Shown here piece by piece: positions 44,781 to 56,287 of a stretch of 64,000 nucleotides of DNA (positions are counted from its first letter, which is position 1; the number at the start of each line of letters is the position of its first letter). Made by a program: the position numbers and the translations under genes. Location: the NCBI GenBank assembly GCA_024220505.1, contig JAKZZE010000006.1, forward strand, positions 1,550,001 through 1,614,000, written 5' to 3'. This stretch comes from Rhizopus arrhizus. Its lineage: Eukaryota; Mucoromycota; Mucoromycetes; Mucorales; Rhizopodaceae. Below the pieces are notes generated by a model. That model was not told where the DNA came from and searched no databases. It saw only the letters and a program-made list of their open reading frames with translations.

Positions 44781-47393
44781 TGTCTTTCTTTTGATAACTG
44801 AGAAACGAGAGAGATGGAGAAGAGTGGGGAGGGGGTTTTGTTAATTTGTAAGAAAGAAAAAGAAGCTGAAAAAATGCGGGGAAAAACTTTAGGAACAGCG
44901 TTGAAATTAGGCACAGCCAAACCAGGGGGCCCGGGTAAATTTTTTTGCAAAAAAGCCTTACCCATGAAAACGATCGTTACTGCGCAAATCGAATGTAGTT
45001 GCGTGATAAAATGTCAAAACATATAATACTACATAGTTTTGTGCCATATTATATTCCTTCCTAACGTTCACCAAAGTTAATTCCTTAAAAGTGCTTTTGT
45101 TTCATATTTATTTCAGTAAGGAATTATACGGGTTGAATAAGGTTTTCACGTGCTTTACAAGTGTACTCATAAACTTGTCAGTATTGGAAATTTTTTTTTA
45201 CAGAAAAGAAGAGTACTTTGTTCTGTAAATTTTTAAACATTATAAATACTTCGCGTTAATAAATTATAGAAAAAAGCCAGGTGAACGTCAAATAAGACTC
45301 AAATCTTTTTTTTGGTTGGTAATTCTTTCGAGCAGCGTCCTTCAGTTATTGGAACGGAGTTCTTTAAGAGTGCTTTCTTGATGGATGCATTAATAGCCTG
45401 ACAAAGTATAATTTACAACAATAGGCTTTATATTATGCGCTTTTAGAACATTTGAATTTCTTTTATTAGAATTTTTATTTAGGAATGCTTTAAAGTAAAT
45501 CCTTAAAGCTATTATTGTAGTCGCGTTGTGTTTTGAAAAGATCTGTCGTATATTAGTGTGTATTAAATATGCTTCTGTAATATATAAAAAGAGCATTTCA
45601 TTATTTTTTTAATAACTAGCTTAATTGGCTACTGAGCTTATATAAATAATATAAAAACATTAGAAATATTGCCAAAGAAATGCACTAAAAACTGCAATAA
45701 GCAAATGGTTTTATACAAATTCAAACGGACTAGATGATAAACAAATATAAGGATATCACTTTATCAAAGCATTTCTTTTACATCAAAGACATTAAAAATC
45801 AAAGACTATAGTTTACTTGTACGATGAACTCCTGTAAGTACAACTATTTGAAGTTTATTCGAACATATAAAAGTAATTGATTCATGGCAGACAGAATATT
45901 GGATAATTGTCTATTCCAAATTTAAAATAAAATAAATATGCCTATTTTTATTAATCAGTGACTTATGAAACAGGGATGCTTTTGTTGAATTATTATTTTT
46001 TTATATTTTTACTTCTTCCATATCACAACGTATATGTTTACTTCGTTTGAATTAGATATAAGAAAAAACAGTAATGCTGATGTCAATTTGTAGTATCGTA
46101 AGTTTACCCCATTGCTTTATTTTCTTTGTAAGAAAAGTGACAATAGTAAAAAAATTTTAACAAAAGAAATGCTATAATTGATAATTATAGGTCATTAGAA
46201 ATATGATAATGTAACTGTATGCTCTGGTCTTCTGGATTTAAATCGTACAGTTATTAATTTTGCTTTAATGCTATTAAGGAAACTAAAGTCGAAAAGGATT
46301 TTCTGATGTTTGCTTATTTTTGTGTTTTATTTTTGCCGACATTTTCCATAAGAAACATCGCCAAATCCTTACAGCAGTTTTATTTGTTCTCTTCATTCAT
46401 TCTGAATTTAGACCAACACTCAACTGTCCAGTTGTGATTTAATTGACAACTTTTTCATTTGCACTAAGAGATTCCCTGTCAGGTGCGTCTTTTTCACCAG
46501 ACGTAACGTTATCGAGAAAACTTATTTTGCAGGTGATAATAAAGAAGAAGAAAAAATAGAAAGACAATAAGATGATTTCTATCAAACAGAAGTTGAATAG
46601 ATAACCACTTGTGAAAAAGAGAAAATTTTGTGGTACCTAATGGCATGTACAATGAGTCAAAGAATATGACAATAGGTTGTTTCAGTTTTGACTTTGGTTT
46701 ACAACTTGTTTCTCAAACAGTTCAATCATGAAGTAATTTGAGCCCTTCATTCTATTATTATACTATAAAGAATACTATTTTGATCCATGATAACTATTCC
46801 CACTACACTTTATTTATGTTTTTTATGAAGACAATAGAAAGTTTCTGTAGTAAAACCAAAAGCTATATCTTTTCAAATTATTTGGAAATATTGCACGGTT
46901 GTATTCAAAAGATCTATATCACATCGTTATAAACACAGATTGATTTCCTTGTCAATTTATTCTAATCCTTTTTTTTTATATACATTATATAGTATTTGAT
47001 AAGCCAATTGCTGCCCACTACAGTCATCATTTCTTTGTAGCATCTAAATACAGGATAGCTACATTATTTTTATTAATTATTATTAAACTGAATTGAAATA
47101 GTTGGAAAAGAGGTAAGAAAATTGATGAATAAACGTAACAAAATTGGAAAGAATCTGGAATAAAAATTGACAAGAAAAGAGACTCAAATGGAAAGCAAAG
47201 AATACCCAATCAAATAAAAAATAAAAGAAAGTTAGATACGTCTTTGGTTGAGTTGTTTAGTGTATTTACATGAACTTAAGAATGATCAGTGTGTGTATAG
47301 ATTTGAAAATAATAATAATAGTAATAATAAAAGAAAGAATGAGTAAAAATCCAAAAGCTGCCATTATGTTTATCACTTACACTTAATGCAGAA
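44781..47393. other. Long AT-rich intergenic region
   Basis: No gene could be supported on either strand. Short open stretches look random. It is the upstream region of SDH2. Confidence 0.5.
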
Positions 47394-48090
47394 TCATCTA
47401 ATCCAAGTACAGATCCAAGTCAATGTTGTCACACCCAGAGTTGCTAACTTCTTTGACTTCTGATTAAACTCAACTTTGTTCAGCAAAGCCCACGACATAT
47501 CTTTAATCATCTTTGGGAATTTAATTCCCCTGCTTTGCATCACATCTGTTCCGCTATCTGTTGCTTTATCTTCACCACATCCCAATTCGGTACTACGATA
47601 GCACAAGATGAAATCGCCATTTTCTTGGCGGAAAGTTTTTCAACACAAACAGCTCAGTGGTCAATGTTCTTTCTTGCACTACTGCTGTTTTCGCCTCTGG
47701 TATAAAAAAAAGAAAACAATACAATTGTTAGTACAATCTTACAAAAAAAAAGTAGTCAAACTGTACCTTGGGGCATCTAGACCAGGAACGATTTTAAATA
47801 AAGTATCAATCATGAAACAAATCCTCTTCTGGTACCATTGCTCATTATGCTTTCCGTTAACAAGTTCTTCTCGTATAATGGTAGTAGCGTGTCAATAGAT
47901 TCGTGGATCCTGTCCAAGGAAGCATGCTTCTTTTCATTATAGTCTTCACACAGTTTTCAATTAGATAGCGATTTATAAGGCCAGAGGTCGAGTTCTAAAG
48001 ATACGAAAGAGTCAAAAGATAAACTGTAGTCAACTAAGCCTGAATATGCACTTACCTGGTTGAATGTTGCAAGATACTTGGTCAATGAAG
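47394..48090 (-). pseudogene. Decayed gene remnant, unknown repeated family
   Basis: On minus an exon-like piece ends TDFDTSLTKYLATFNQ-like coding followed by GTAAGTGC near 48058. Further pieces read CYRSTELGCGEDKATDSGTD and GIKFPKMIKDMSWALLNKVE (47394-47606). Stops and frame changes separate them. I do not recognise a named domain; the mix of coding bias, a splice donor and several stops indicates a dead gene. Confidence 0.45.
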
Positions 48091-48580
48091 TGTCAAAATC
48101 TGGAAAAAAAAAATCCGTTCTTTTAAAGTATTGTTCATATTTGATATCATACTATTTATGTAGATGACGGGCAGATTGCTACAAGTTTTCCTTTTGTTTT
48201 CCAAAAGTAACATATTTCTGAGATATCGAGAAAGCTATTCAATAGAAACCAGCTATAAAAAGAATTTGAAAAAGAAATATTCCAAATAATTTCTTTTTCC
48301 GTTCATTTTAAACATATAGCAAAAAGCTAATCAGTATTTAACATGGTAACGTTTATTCTTTTTTCCTCTAAGCATATGCAATAGTAGTAACAAAGGATCT
48401 CTATAAACTATTACGGATCACTGCACAAAAACAAAGTAGACGCGGAGCAAGCAATATTGTACTACATTATCTTGCATACTCTTGTATTAAAGGTAACACA
48501 AGTCTATTCTAAATTTATGTTGAGGACACCTTCACTCTTTCTTTCATGCTTTTTTCTCCTTCTTCTCTTTGAAAAAAGCA

Positions 48581-50305
48581 ATGTACTTTACACTGATATA
48601 CTGCATACTCTACATGCACCTGAGTATGGCCATTGCAGTCAATGTCAAAAAATATGTTGCACCAACAGTGACAGAGTTGAAAGATACTGAGCATTATGTT
48701 ATCATCTTTAAACCAAACGTTTCCACAACTAAAATAAATAATCAAATCAAACGCATTAAATTACATCAAACCAATCAAACTTCAACCATCAATAGCACAA
48801 TATCAAATCATACTTTATCTAGTAAAAAGCAAGCGGTCCAGTACAGCACGATTGGTAACTTTAAATGGTACCATGCCCAATTCCACACCACATCGCTTGA
48901 AAACTACCTTTCAACGAATGACGATGTAGATGATACAGTTCATTATTGGGTCAAAGATGCTCAGTTTTCCTTGCAAGAATTTATTCAAACCAATCCACCA
49001 AGCTGGGTATTTATCATAACAACAAATTGCAACAAAACTATTTACGGTACTTGTTAGGGCTTGGATAGAATAGATCAAAGGATAGGAACAGATGGTGAAT
49101 ATAGGTTTGCTTCCAGTCAAGTACGTTTTAAAAAATAAAATTTGCATTTGATGTTAACACACACAAAAAAAAGGGAGCAGGTGTAACCATCTATCTGATG
49201 GATACTGGTATTCGTCAAGATCATAATGATATCGACGGCCGAGTGACAATCGGCAAAACAGTTGTGGGAGATACATCTTTTGATAATAATGGCCATGGTA
49301 CATTTGTTGCAGGCGTCTGTTGTGGTACTAAATACGGTGTTGCCAAAAAGGCAAATATTGTGTCTGTCAAAACATTAGATGATGAAGGCAATGGCCGTCT
49401 TTCTGATGTCTTGGTGGGGCTTCAATGGATTGTTGAACAACATATTAGTAAACCGAATGCCAAAAGTATCGTCAAGTAAAGAAACCTGCTGGTTGTTTAG
49501 AAGAGAGAAGCTAATAATTATGCTTAGTTTATCTTTGGGCGCTTTTTACAGTCAACCCACTAACGATGCTATTACAGAAGCCATTGGCTTAGGTATTCAT
49601 TTCTCTATTGCTGCTGGTAATTATGGTGAAGATGCCTGTCGGTATTCGCCAGGATCTACGCCTGGTGCAATTACTGTAGGAGCATTTGATGAGGATGATT
49701 CAGTCTCTTACTATTCCAATTTCGGCAAATGTGTCGACATGTAAGTATGCATCCATAATTTTATTTCGCACAGCTCACACCTGTAACAGCTTTGCACCAG
49801 GAACCAATATAAAATCTATTTGGCCAACAAGTAAAGATGCAACACACAAGTTAACTGGTACTTCTATGGCAGCGCCTCGTAAATCAATAAAAAAAGATCT
49901 CAAATAAAAATCATGTAGACTCATGCATAACCATTAGATGTTGCAGGAGCCATGGCGATCTTTCTCTCAGAGAATGATTATACCCCTCTTCAGCTTGCGA
50001 CCTACATAAAGAATACATCTACCTTAAGAACAGAAGATTTCACCATCAACAATACAGGAACTTATTACAGTGAAAACAAGACAGTGGTCGATAATGCGAT
50101 TGATATGGGATATCAGGCCGAGAGTTTAATGAATCAGAAAACGCGAGTTAATCTACTGTATAGTCACCCATCTGATGGTAAGCCTTTTTGGGTTTATGGT
50201 CGAACATTAAACGCTGCTACCAATCATCTGCTATCCTTTCCTTCTTCCGCATACACTACAGTTTTCATTCTTACCATGTGTGTTACCTTGCTCGTTCTTT
50301 TATAG
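48581..50305 (+). CDS. Secreted subtilisin-like serine protease (S8 family)
   Basis: Inferred exons are 48581-49006, 49058-49120, 49174-49475, 49528-49740, 49790-49878 and 49938-50305; all phases agree and give 486 residues. Signal peptide is about residues 1-19 (MYFTLIYCILYMHLSMAIA), followed by an I9-type propeptide and a proteinase K-like catalytic domain: Asp173 (YLMDTGI), His204 (NNGHGTFVAG), oxyanion Asn295 (AAGNYG) and Ser360 (GTSMAAPHVAG), the last spanning an intron. The C terminus ends in a hydrophobic stretch (TTVFILTMCVTLLVLL), suggesting membrane or GPI anchoring. Read without splicing it looks broken, but every interruption is a GT-AG intron. Start ATG chosen at 48581 because it gives a clean signal peptide. 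Confidence 0.88.
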
Positions 50306-50583
50306 CGCAGTACTACATTTTATACAATTCGTTAGAAACATATATCATCATCTACTGTATACAAGATATAAATAAAGTTCACCTTTACGTTTAATAATTC
50401 TAATTTAAATCTATTTAAGGTTAAAATCAAAAGGGGTGAATGATTTCATAAAACACATTGTTATGCGATAGTCATGATATCATAACATTATGACGATTAC
50501 ATTTATATATCAGTTTTATATAAAGAGGAGGAATGTTTTTCTCTTTTTTTTTTTCTTCATCTTCTTCCCAACTCTACATCAAA

Positions 50584-50901
50584 ATGAACTCAAAGACCTT
50601 TCTCGCTATTGTTGCTGTTGCTTGCGTTATCGCTTTAGTCAGTGCCCAATCATCATCCGGTAAATTTTTATTTATTCATGCAACATAAAAGGCTTACATA
50701 CTTGCAGCAAATCCTATTCAATCCCTTCAAAGTAAAGCTTCAGGCGTTGCCTCAACTGCTACCAATACATCTCCTGCTACTGCTTCATCTACCAATGCCA
50801 GTAGTGCTGCATTTTCTTTAACTTCTGGTTTATCTTCTACTGCCATGATGCAATTCATTCTTGCTTGTTCAGTATTTACAATTTCTTACTTTTTAGCTTA
50901 A
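50584..50901 (+). CDS. Small Ser/Thr/Ala-rich secreted or GPI-type surface protein
   Basis: Two exons, 50584-50659 and 50708-50901, give 89 residues. The N terminus (MNSKTFLAIVAVACVIALVSA) is a signal peptide. The middle is Ser, Thr and Ala rich and likely O-glycosylated. The C terminus is hydrophobic (MMQFILACSVFTISYFLA), typical of a GPI signal. TATA-like TATATAAAG at about 50517 precedes it. It has no catalytic domain; a cell-wall or membrane surface role is inferred. Confidence 0.75.
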
Positions 50902-50978
50902 ATAAACTTTAACCGTCTAGCTTTTATTTTATTTTTTTATATGTATATTGAGATACAAATACACTATATAAAAAATAT

Positions 50979-53900
50979 TTATCTCGTACTCATTCTTCTT
51001 GCTCGAATACGGAGTGTATGATCAAAAATAGGTCTTGTACTTGTCTTTCTTACTCGAACATGTCTTGTTGCCGTCGTCGTAGGTGGAGCAGTTGAAAGCG
51101 ATGCGGTGGATGAGCTTGCTTCAGGTATAACAATAGCAGACAACGGTCTAGCAGCATGCCTTCTGTGTCTAAGGCTGTTTTCACCAGATAAAGTAGAAGC
51201 AGAAGCCGTGATGGGGCTTTCAGTGGTATCTTTATCCAAAAAGACCTGCTTCAATCCGGGTGTGACATGGAGAACAGAAGCACTCATACGCCTTCTTCCA
51301 TCCGGTACCAAAAGGCGATGATTTTGATTATATTCAAAGGGAGTCGTATTACTACTGTTGATGTCCAAAAGAGAGCTGGATGCTTCGGCCTGAATTGATC
51401 TTAACATCTTGTTAGCTCGCATATAGATTGGATCCACGTTTTGAGTTGAGAAAGAAGGTTGAATACTGACACTGGTCGATCTCTGTCTCTGTCGCTGACT
51501 TCGTCGTCTGGTCTTGACATCCAAAGTATCTTTCTTGAGTTTATCCAGTAAGCTATACAAGATAGCCTTCTCGCCATCGTCTTCGGTTCCTTTGGGTTTG
51601 GTCGCGTTGCTATTGGCTCTCTTTCGTCGTTCTTGTTCCTTCTTCTTTTGCTTCTCAAGTCGTTCTTGTTTCAATCGATGTTCTTTGTAATCCGCAGAGC
51701 ATTTCTCCCAACTCACCGAAAACTCTTTAAAGATGCCAAAAAACTCATCTGGTGGCATCTTTTTTGGGTCCTCGCCATAAAATCGAACGGTTTGTTCATA
51801 GCTTTCTTCCATCTTTTTCGATATCATACAGATCCGTTTAAATTCACTTAATGCCTCCTTGTAAAATCGATGCATTTCGACCGCAAATGTATCTAATTCC
51901 TTTAAGCCATCCTCTTGTTCTTCTGGGTCCTTTTCAGGTAGTGGAAAGTGGTTCTTTAATTCACTCTCAAGTTTGCTTAACCCTTGTTCGATGCTTTGAT
52001 ATTCTGATGTTATTTCGGCACGAGATGCTATTTGCGTACATTTTAACGTCATTATTACTCTTTTTTTTTTTTTTTACTAATACAATAGTTACCCTTTGCC
52101 GCTAATCCACATTCGTCCAATTCTTCTAGGAAGGGTAGGACATTGGGAAAGTTCTTTTCAACAGCCTCTACTAGGAAATGTAAAAGGGTGGTTGATTTCG
52201 ATGTGCCTTTCGTATCTATTAGCTTTTATTATTTAATTAAAATAAGCTGTATGTAAGCGAGAATACAAAATGGCAAGTACCTTGTTTATGCTAGCAATTT
52301 TGATACCAAAAGCACCACCACGATAGGTATTTCCATTCAAGAAATTACCCAACAAAAGAATTAACTATTATAAAAAATAAGAATGTTTTTATAAAAGGAT
52401 TGCAATGTGATAAACTTACATGTAAAAGATTTTTAAAACATTTGGCATCTTTCAATGCAACAGATGCGTTATAAACAGAAGTAATTTGCTACACAAAAGT
52501 AAGTGGATTAATTTCCTATGCTTCCTTTTGTTATATACCTTGTGAAGTAAAGTATATCTCTCCCAAAATGAAGACTTGAATAAAATGCATTCAAGTCTTT
52601 CCTTCAATCTCGTCACTTTCATCATCTAATCAAAATTAGCTTCAATAACATAAGAGATATGTTGCTTACCTGCAAACAAAACTTTTCAGGTATTCCCAGC
52701 TTTTCGATCTCTTCTAGAGGAGCTTCCTCGAAAGGCTTCAATTTATCTACTTCTTCAGGAGTTGGAAGGTATTTCAGTAAGTTGAGAATAATCTGTTCGT
52801 CTAGAAAATAAGGATCTAATCGAAGAAAATAAAATCGAATTTCATCAAATGGTATCTTTTTTACTATATTCTTTATAAAAATATCTACGAACAAAAACAT
52901 AAATTAAATATTTTCAAAACCGTATAACAAAAACTTACTTAAATTATAGGCTTTCTTGCTATCTAAAATCAATGTTTCCTCTCTTAAAGGTTTAGATTTG
53001 ATCTCCACCACGGGTTTTTGTGCAAAAGTCACCTCAACATCGTCAAACACGCCGGCCCTAGCTAACTGATACTCCATCAACGAATCTGCCGATTCGATCT
53101 GTTTGTGAAGCGATAGCTCAATGTCTCGTTCGAAATCGTTCCAAATTGTTTGTTTGATATTGGCAAAGTTCATCTTTTCCCATTCGACAAATTTTAATTT
53201 TTGCTTAGCCTGGAATGCGCTTGGTTTTCTTCCTGTGTTGGCCAAAAAGACAGGCGGGGGAGGTGGATTGGATGGATCTCCAGTGTCTTCAGTAGTTGAT
53301 GAAGGCATCATCGGTGGAGGTGGAGGGGGTGGTGCCGCTGTGCTTTGTCCAGAAAGAGAGGGTAAAAGTGGTGGGGGCGGAGGAGGAGGAGGAGGAGGAG
53401 GCAATGCCTGAGCCGTTTCGTTAGCTACTTCCTTTTCATTTTCCTGTCCAAATATATAATTGTCAAATGTGATGCTTGGTTGTTGCTGTTCACGTGGTAA
53501 ACTTGATTCCTCAGAGGTCAAGTCTGTATTCTCTTCTTCGTCATGATTCAATTCCTGGATTTCTTCCTGTTCAGATATCATGTTTGTCGTCGTTGGTTCC
53601 TCGGGAACAGCATCTAAAGCATGAGCCTGTAAATCATCCACTGTACCAACATCATCTGGAATTAACTTTCGTGATCGTTGGCTTCCAGCTGTGCTCGAAG
53701 TTACTGATTGTACAATGTCCTTTTCCGATACCTTTGGACTTGTATGATGGATGGAACTCTTTCGACTCACTGTGCCTGAAGAAGATTTTCTAGATCCTGT
53801 ACTAGTGGTTGAATCCGTCGAGTTGACTCGTGCTTTTTTCGAAAGCGCATCGTTGCTTGATCTGCGTACAAAGCTACCAATCTTGGATTTGAGAGATTGC

Positions 53901-56287
53901 CGGATCGATTCTGAGATACCATGCTGGTTAGCTGCTGTTGTTGTTGTTACATTATTTGGTGTCTTGATCAGATTTTGATTGTTTTCGGGAGATTTATGTA
54001 CATGCTTGGTAGTGGTAGGGGCAGAAGAAGGCGGTAAAGCGGCAACTGCAGAGCTTTTTGGTGTTCTTTTGATTGTTGCTGTTGTTGTAGCAGCGGAAGG
54101 TTTCAAATGAGCATTTCTTTGTGATTGTGGTTGTTGCTGTTGTTGCTGTTGCTGCTGTTGCTGCTGTTGTTGTTGTGTTGAAACTGGATGACTTCTGACA
54201 CTTCTTCTCTTTTGTAAAGGGTTACCATATTCTGTAAGATTACGTACCGAGTCATGCAATTTTCTCATCTTTGTCTCCGTATCCAATAACTCTGATTTAT
54301 AACGTTCTTCAGTACTTTTAAAGAATATTCTCAGCATAGTATTTGTTTGTCTTGATAGACTAAGATCTTTTTCAAGGTATTCTACTTTAGCTTCCAAAGA
54401 TCTGATGAGATCTTCAGTTCCATCTATATAATAATCAATATACATATATACAGAATTCATATCGAAACTTTACCAGTGTGTAGGCTGGTTTGACTGACGG
54501 AATGAGGGATCATTATACCTTCTTCTTGTTCTCTGGAAAACTTGGGTATCAAATTTTGAACAGTAAATTCACTGGCATTTTCTGTGTAATTATGCTGATC
54601 CATCACTACTTGTTGAACCAACATCTCAATCAACTGAAATTGATAATTACTCTTTTCTGGATTATCTCCAATCTTCAATAGATAACACAGTATGTGATGT
54701 AAGCTATCATAGCTTGTCGTGTTTTCAGTGACTGTTAATAAAGAGTGCAAGACACTCATGGGATCCATCGTGAAGTAAGCTTCCATGTCTTCCTGAATTG
54801 CATCTACCTCAATCTCTTCACGAAATTTTTGAATGGCCAAGTTGATGTGTTCATGGTTGAGCTGGGCCATCTTTTGGAAAATTTCATTGACACCAGCCTT
54901 TTCAAGCTCTTGGCTTAGTAGTAATCTCTCTTTGCGATCCTCTACGACATCTGGCTTAACTAGAGTATTGATAAATAAGATGCTAATAAACTAAAATCAT
55001 ACGACTCAATATAAAAAGTACACGTTATTTTTCTTCCTAAATATTTACCATGTATTGTGTAATCTGTGAATCACCAGCGCCCACCATGCCTGTTGCCTTC
55101 AAATCCTCACTGGCACCTACTGCAGATCCCATTTTCCCTCTTCCATCTAGCGTTTTCTCCAATGCTTGTAACCATGCATCAAATCGTCCAAAGTTTTTTC
55201 CAAATTGCTTTAAAAGCTCCATGCCGTGTAATACCATAGAACGGCCGTTAGGTAAAAAACAAAACGCAGTGAGTGATTCGCATGCTTGTGTTCTTGATGG
55301 AATATACGGTGATAGGAGTGAGACACAGAAATTATCGATGATTCGAGAATGCTTGAAGGCTTCTTGTATACCAGACTTTTTATGCGGGTTAGTCTCGAGT
55401 GGTAATTGTTTCTGTATGTTTACCTTTTTGTTCATTAGTGTATTAAGACATTTTAATATTTCAAGTTCTATTTTATGATCTGTTTGTGTTCTGCACCCTA
55501 TTTTAGTATACACACATCATAGCCATCTTTTTCGTTGTACCTATTTTTCTTTTTATGGATTGATCCAAGTTCTTTGGCAATGATTTGCATACCACCATCT
55601 TGAATGAACCGTTCTAACCAACTATAATCCGTAGTATAAGCATATATTCGCTAGATAACAATAATACACTTGCCTATCTGAGGTTCTTATATAGTAAGAT
55701 ACTTCCAAAATAAGTTCATACGTAATGCCTTTTTGTCTTTGCTTATAAAGTATTTTTACATAATTAGGTGGTGCCGTCTTTTTAGATGAAGAATTATTAT
55801 TGGCAAATTTCAGTTGTGAATTTGATGGTTTTTTTGAAATGGGATTTTTTAGGTATTCGTCAGATAAGCTAGCAAGTTGTTCCTCACTCAGATCAAGTTG
55901 TTTCTATCACATAATGATTAGTTTTCTTTTCTTGTCATTCTAAATCAATATTTACTGCTACTTCAGTAAACAAGTCTTCTTGATCGTCTTCATCGTCATC
56001 GTTTAAATTGAATGTTAATGTTTCTTGTTTTTTATAATCAACGACAGATCCCTTTTTTTCTAAAAGATGTCTTAGACATTGTTTCAATAAGTTGGTATGT
56101 TTCATGTACCTGAATTCACTCCTGAATTTATTTTTGACGACTTTTTTGGTGTTTTGTTTGAAATGATTAAAGGAGGTGTACTGGTTATTGAAGTCACCGA
56201 ACTTCTTCTTGAATAACTTGTTGTTCTTAATCTACCATTCGGCTTTCTGGTGCTTCTTTTATTGCCAATATTTGAAATGAAGTCCAT
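50979..56287 (-). CDS. Formin (FH3/GBD, FH1, FH2), actin nucleator
   Basis: Thirteen inferred exons on minus: 56110-56287, 55956-56059, 55674-55903, 55541-55621, 55049-55490, 54474-54990, 52939-54423, 52670-52884, 52539-52625, 52420-52488, 52281-52364, 52093-52222, 50979-52057; 1,566 residues in a continuous frame. The protein nucleates and elongates actin cables for polarised growth and septation. Order: basic Ser-rich start, Rho-binding/FH3 repeats (about 100-515; PPNYVKILYKQ, then LTAFCFLPNGRSMV), coiled coil (about 520-580), poly-Gln (601-615), poly-Pro FH1 (858-909), FH2 (about 925-1350; FVEWEKMNFANIKQTIW, DEQIILNLLKYLPTPEEV, LLLGNFLNGNTYRGGAFG) and a basic Ser/Thr-rich tail. Intron 3 looks GC-AG (AG|GCAAGT); intron 12 would be only 35 nt with a poly-A tract, so that junction is uncertain. 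Related to Bni1/SepA/Cdc12. Confidence 0.9.

Noticed and set aside
48457..48690. 77-codon ORF overlapping the subtilisin start
   Set aside because: It is in another frame; the subtilisin frame has the signal peptide, propeptide and continuation.
49007..49937. Frameshifts and stops in the subtilisin gene
   Set aside because: Each coincides with a GT-AG intron whose removal restores an S8 motif, so the gene is not a pseudogene.
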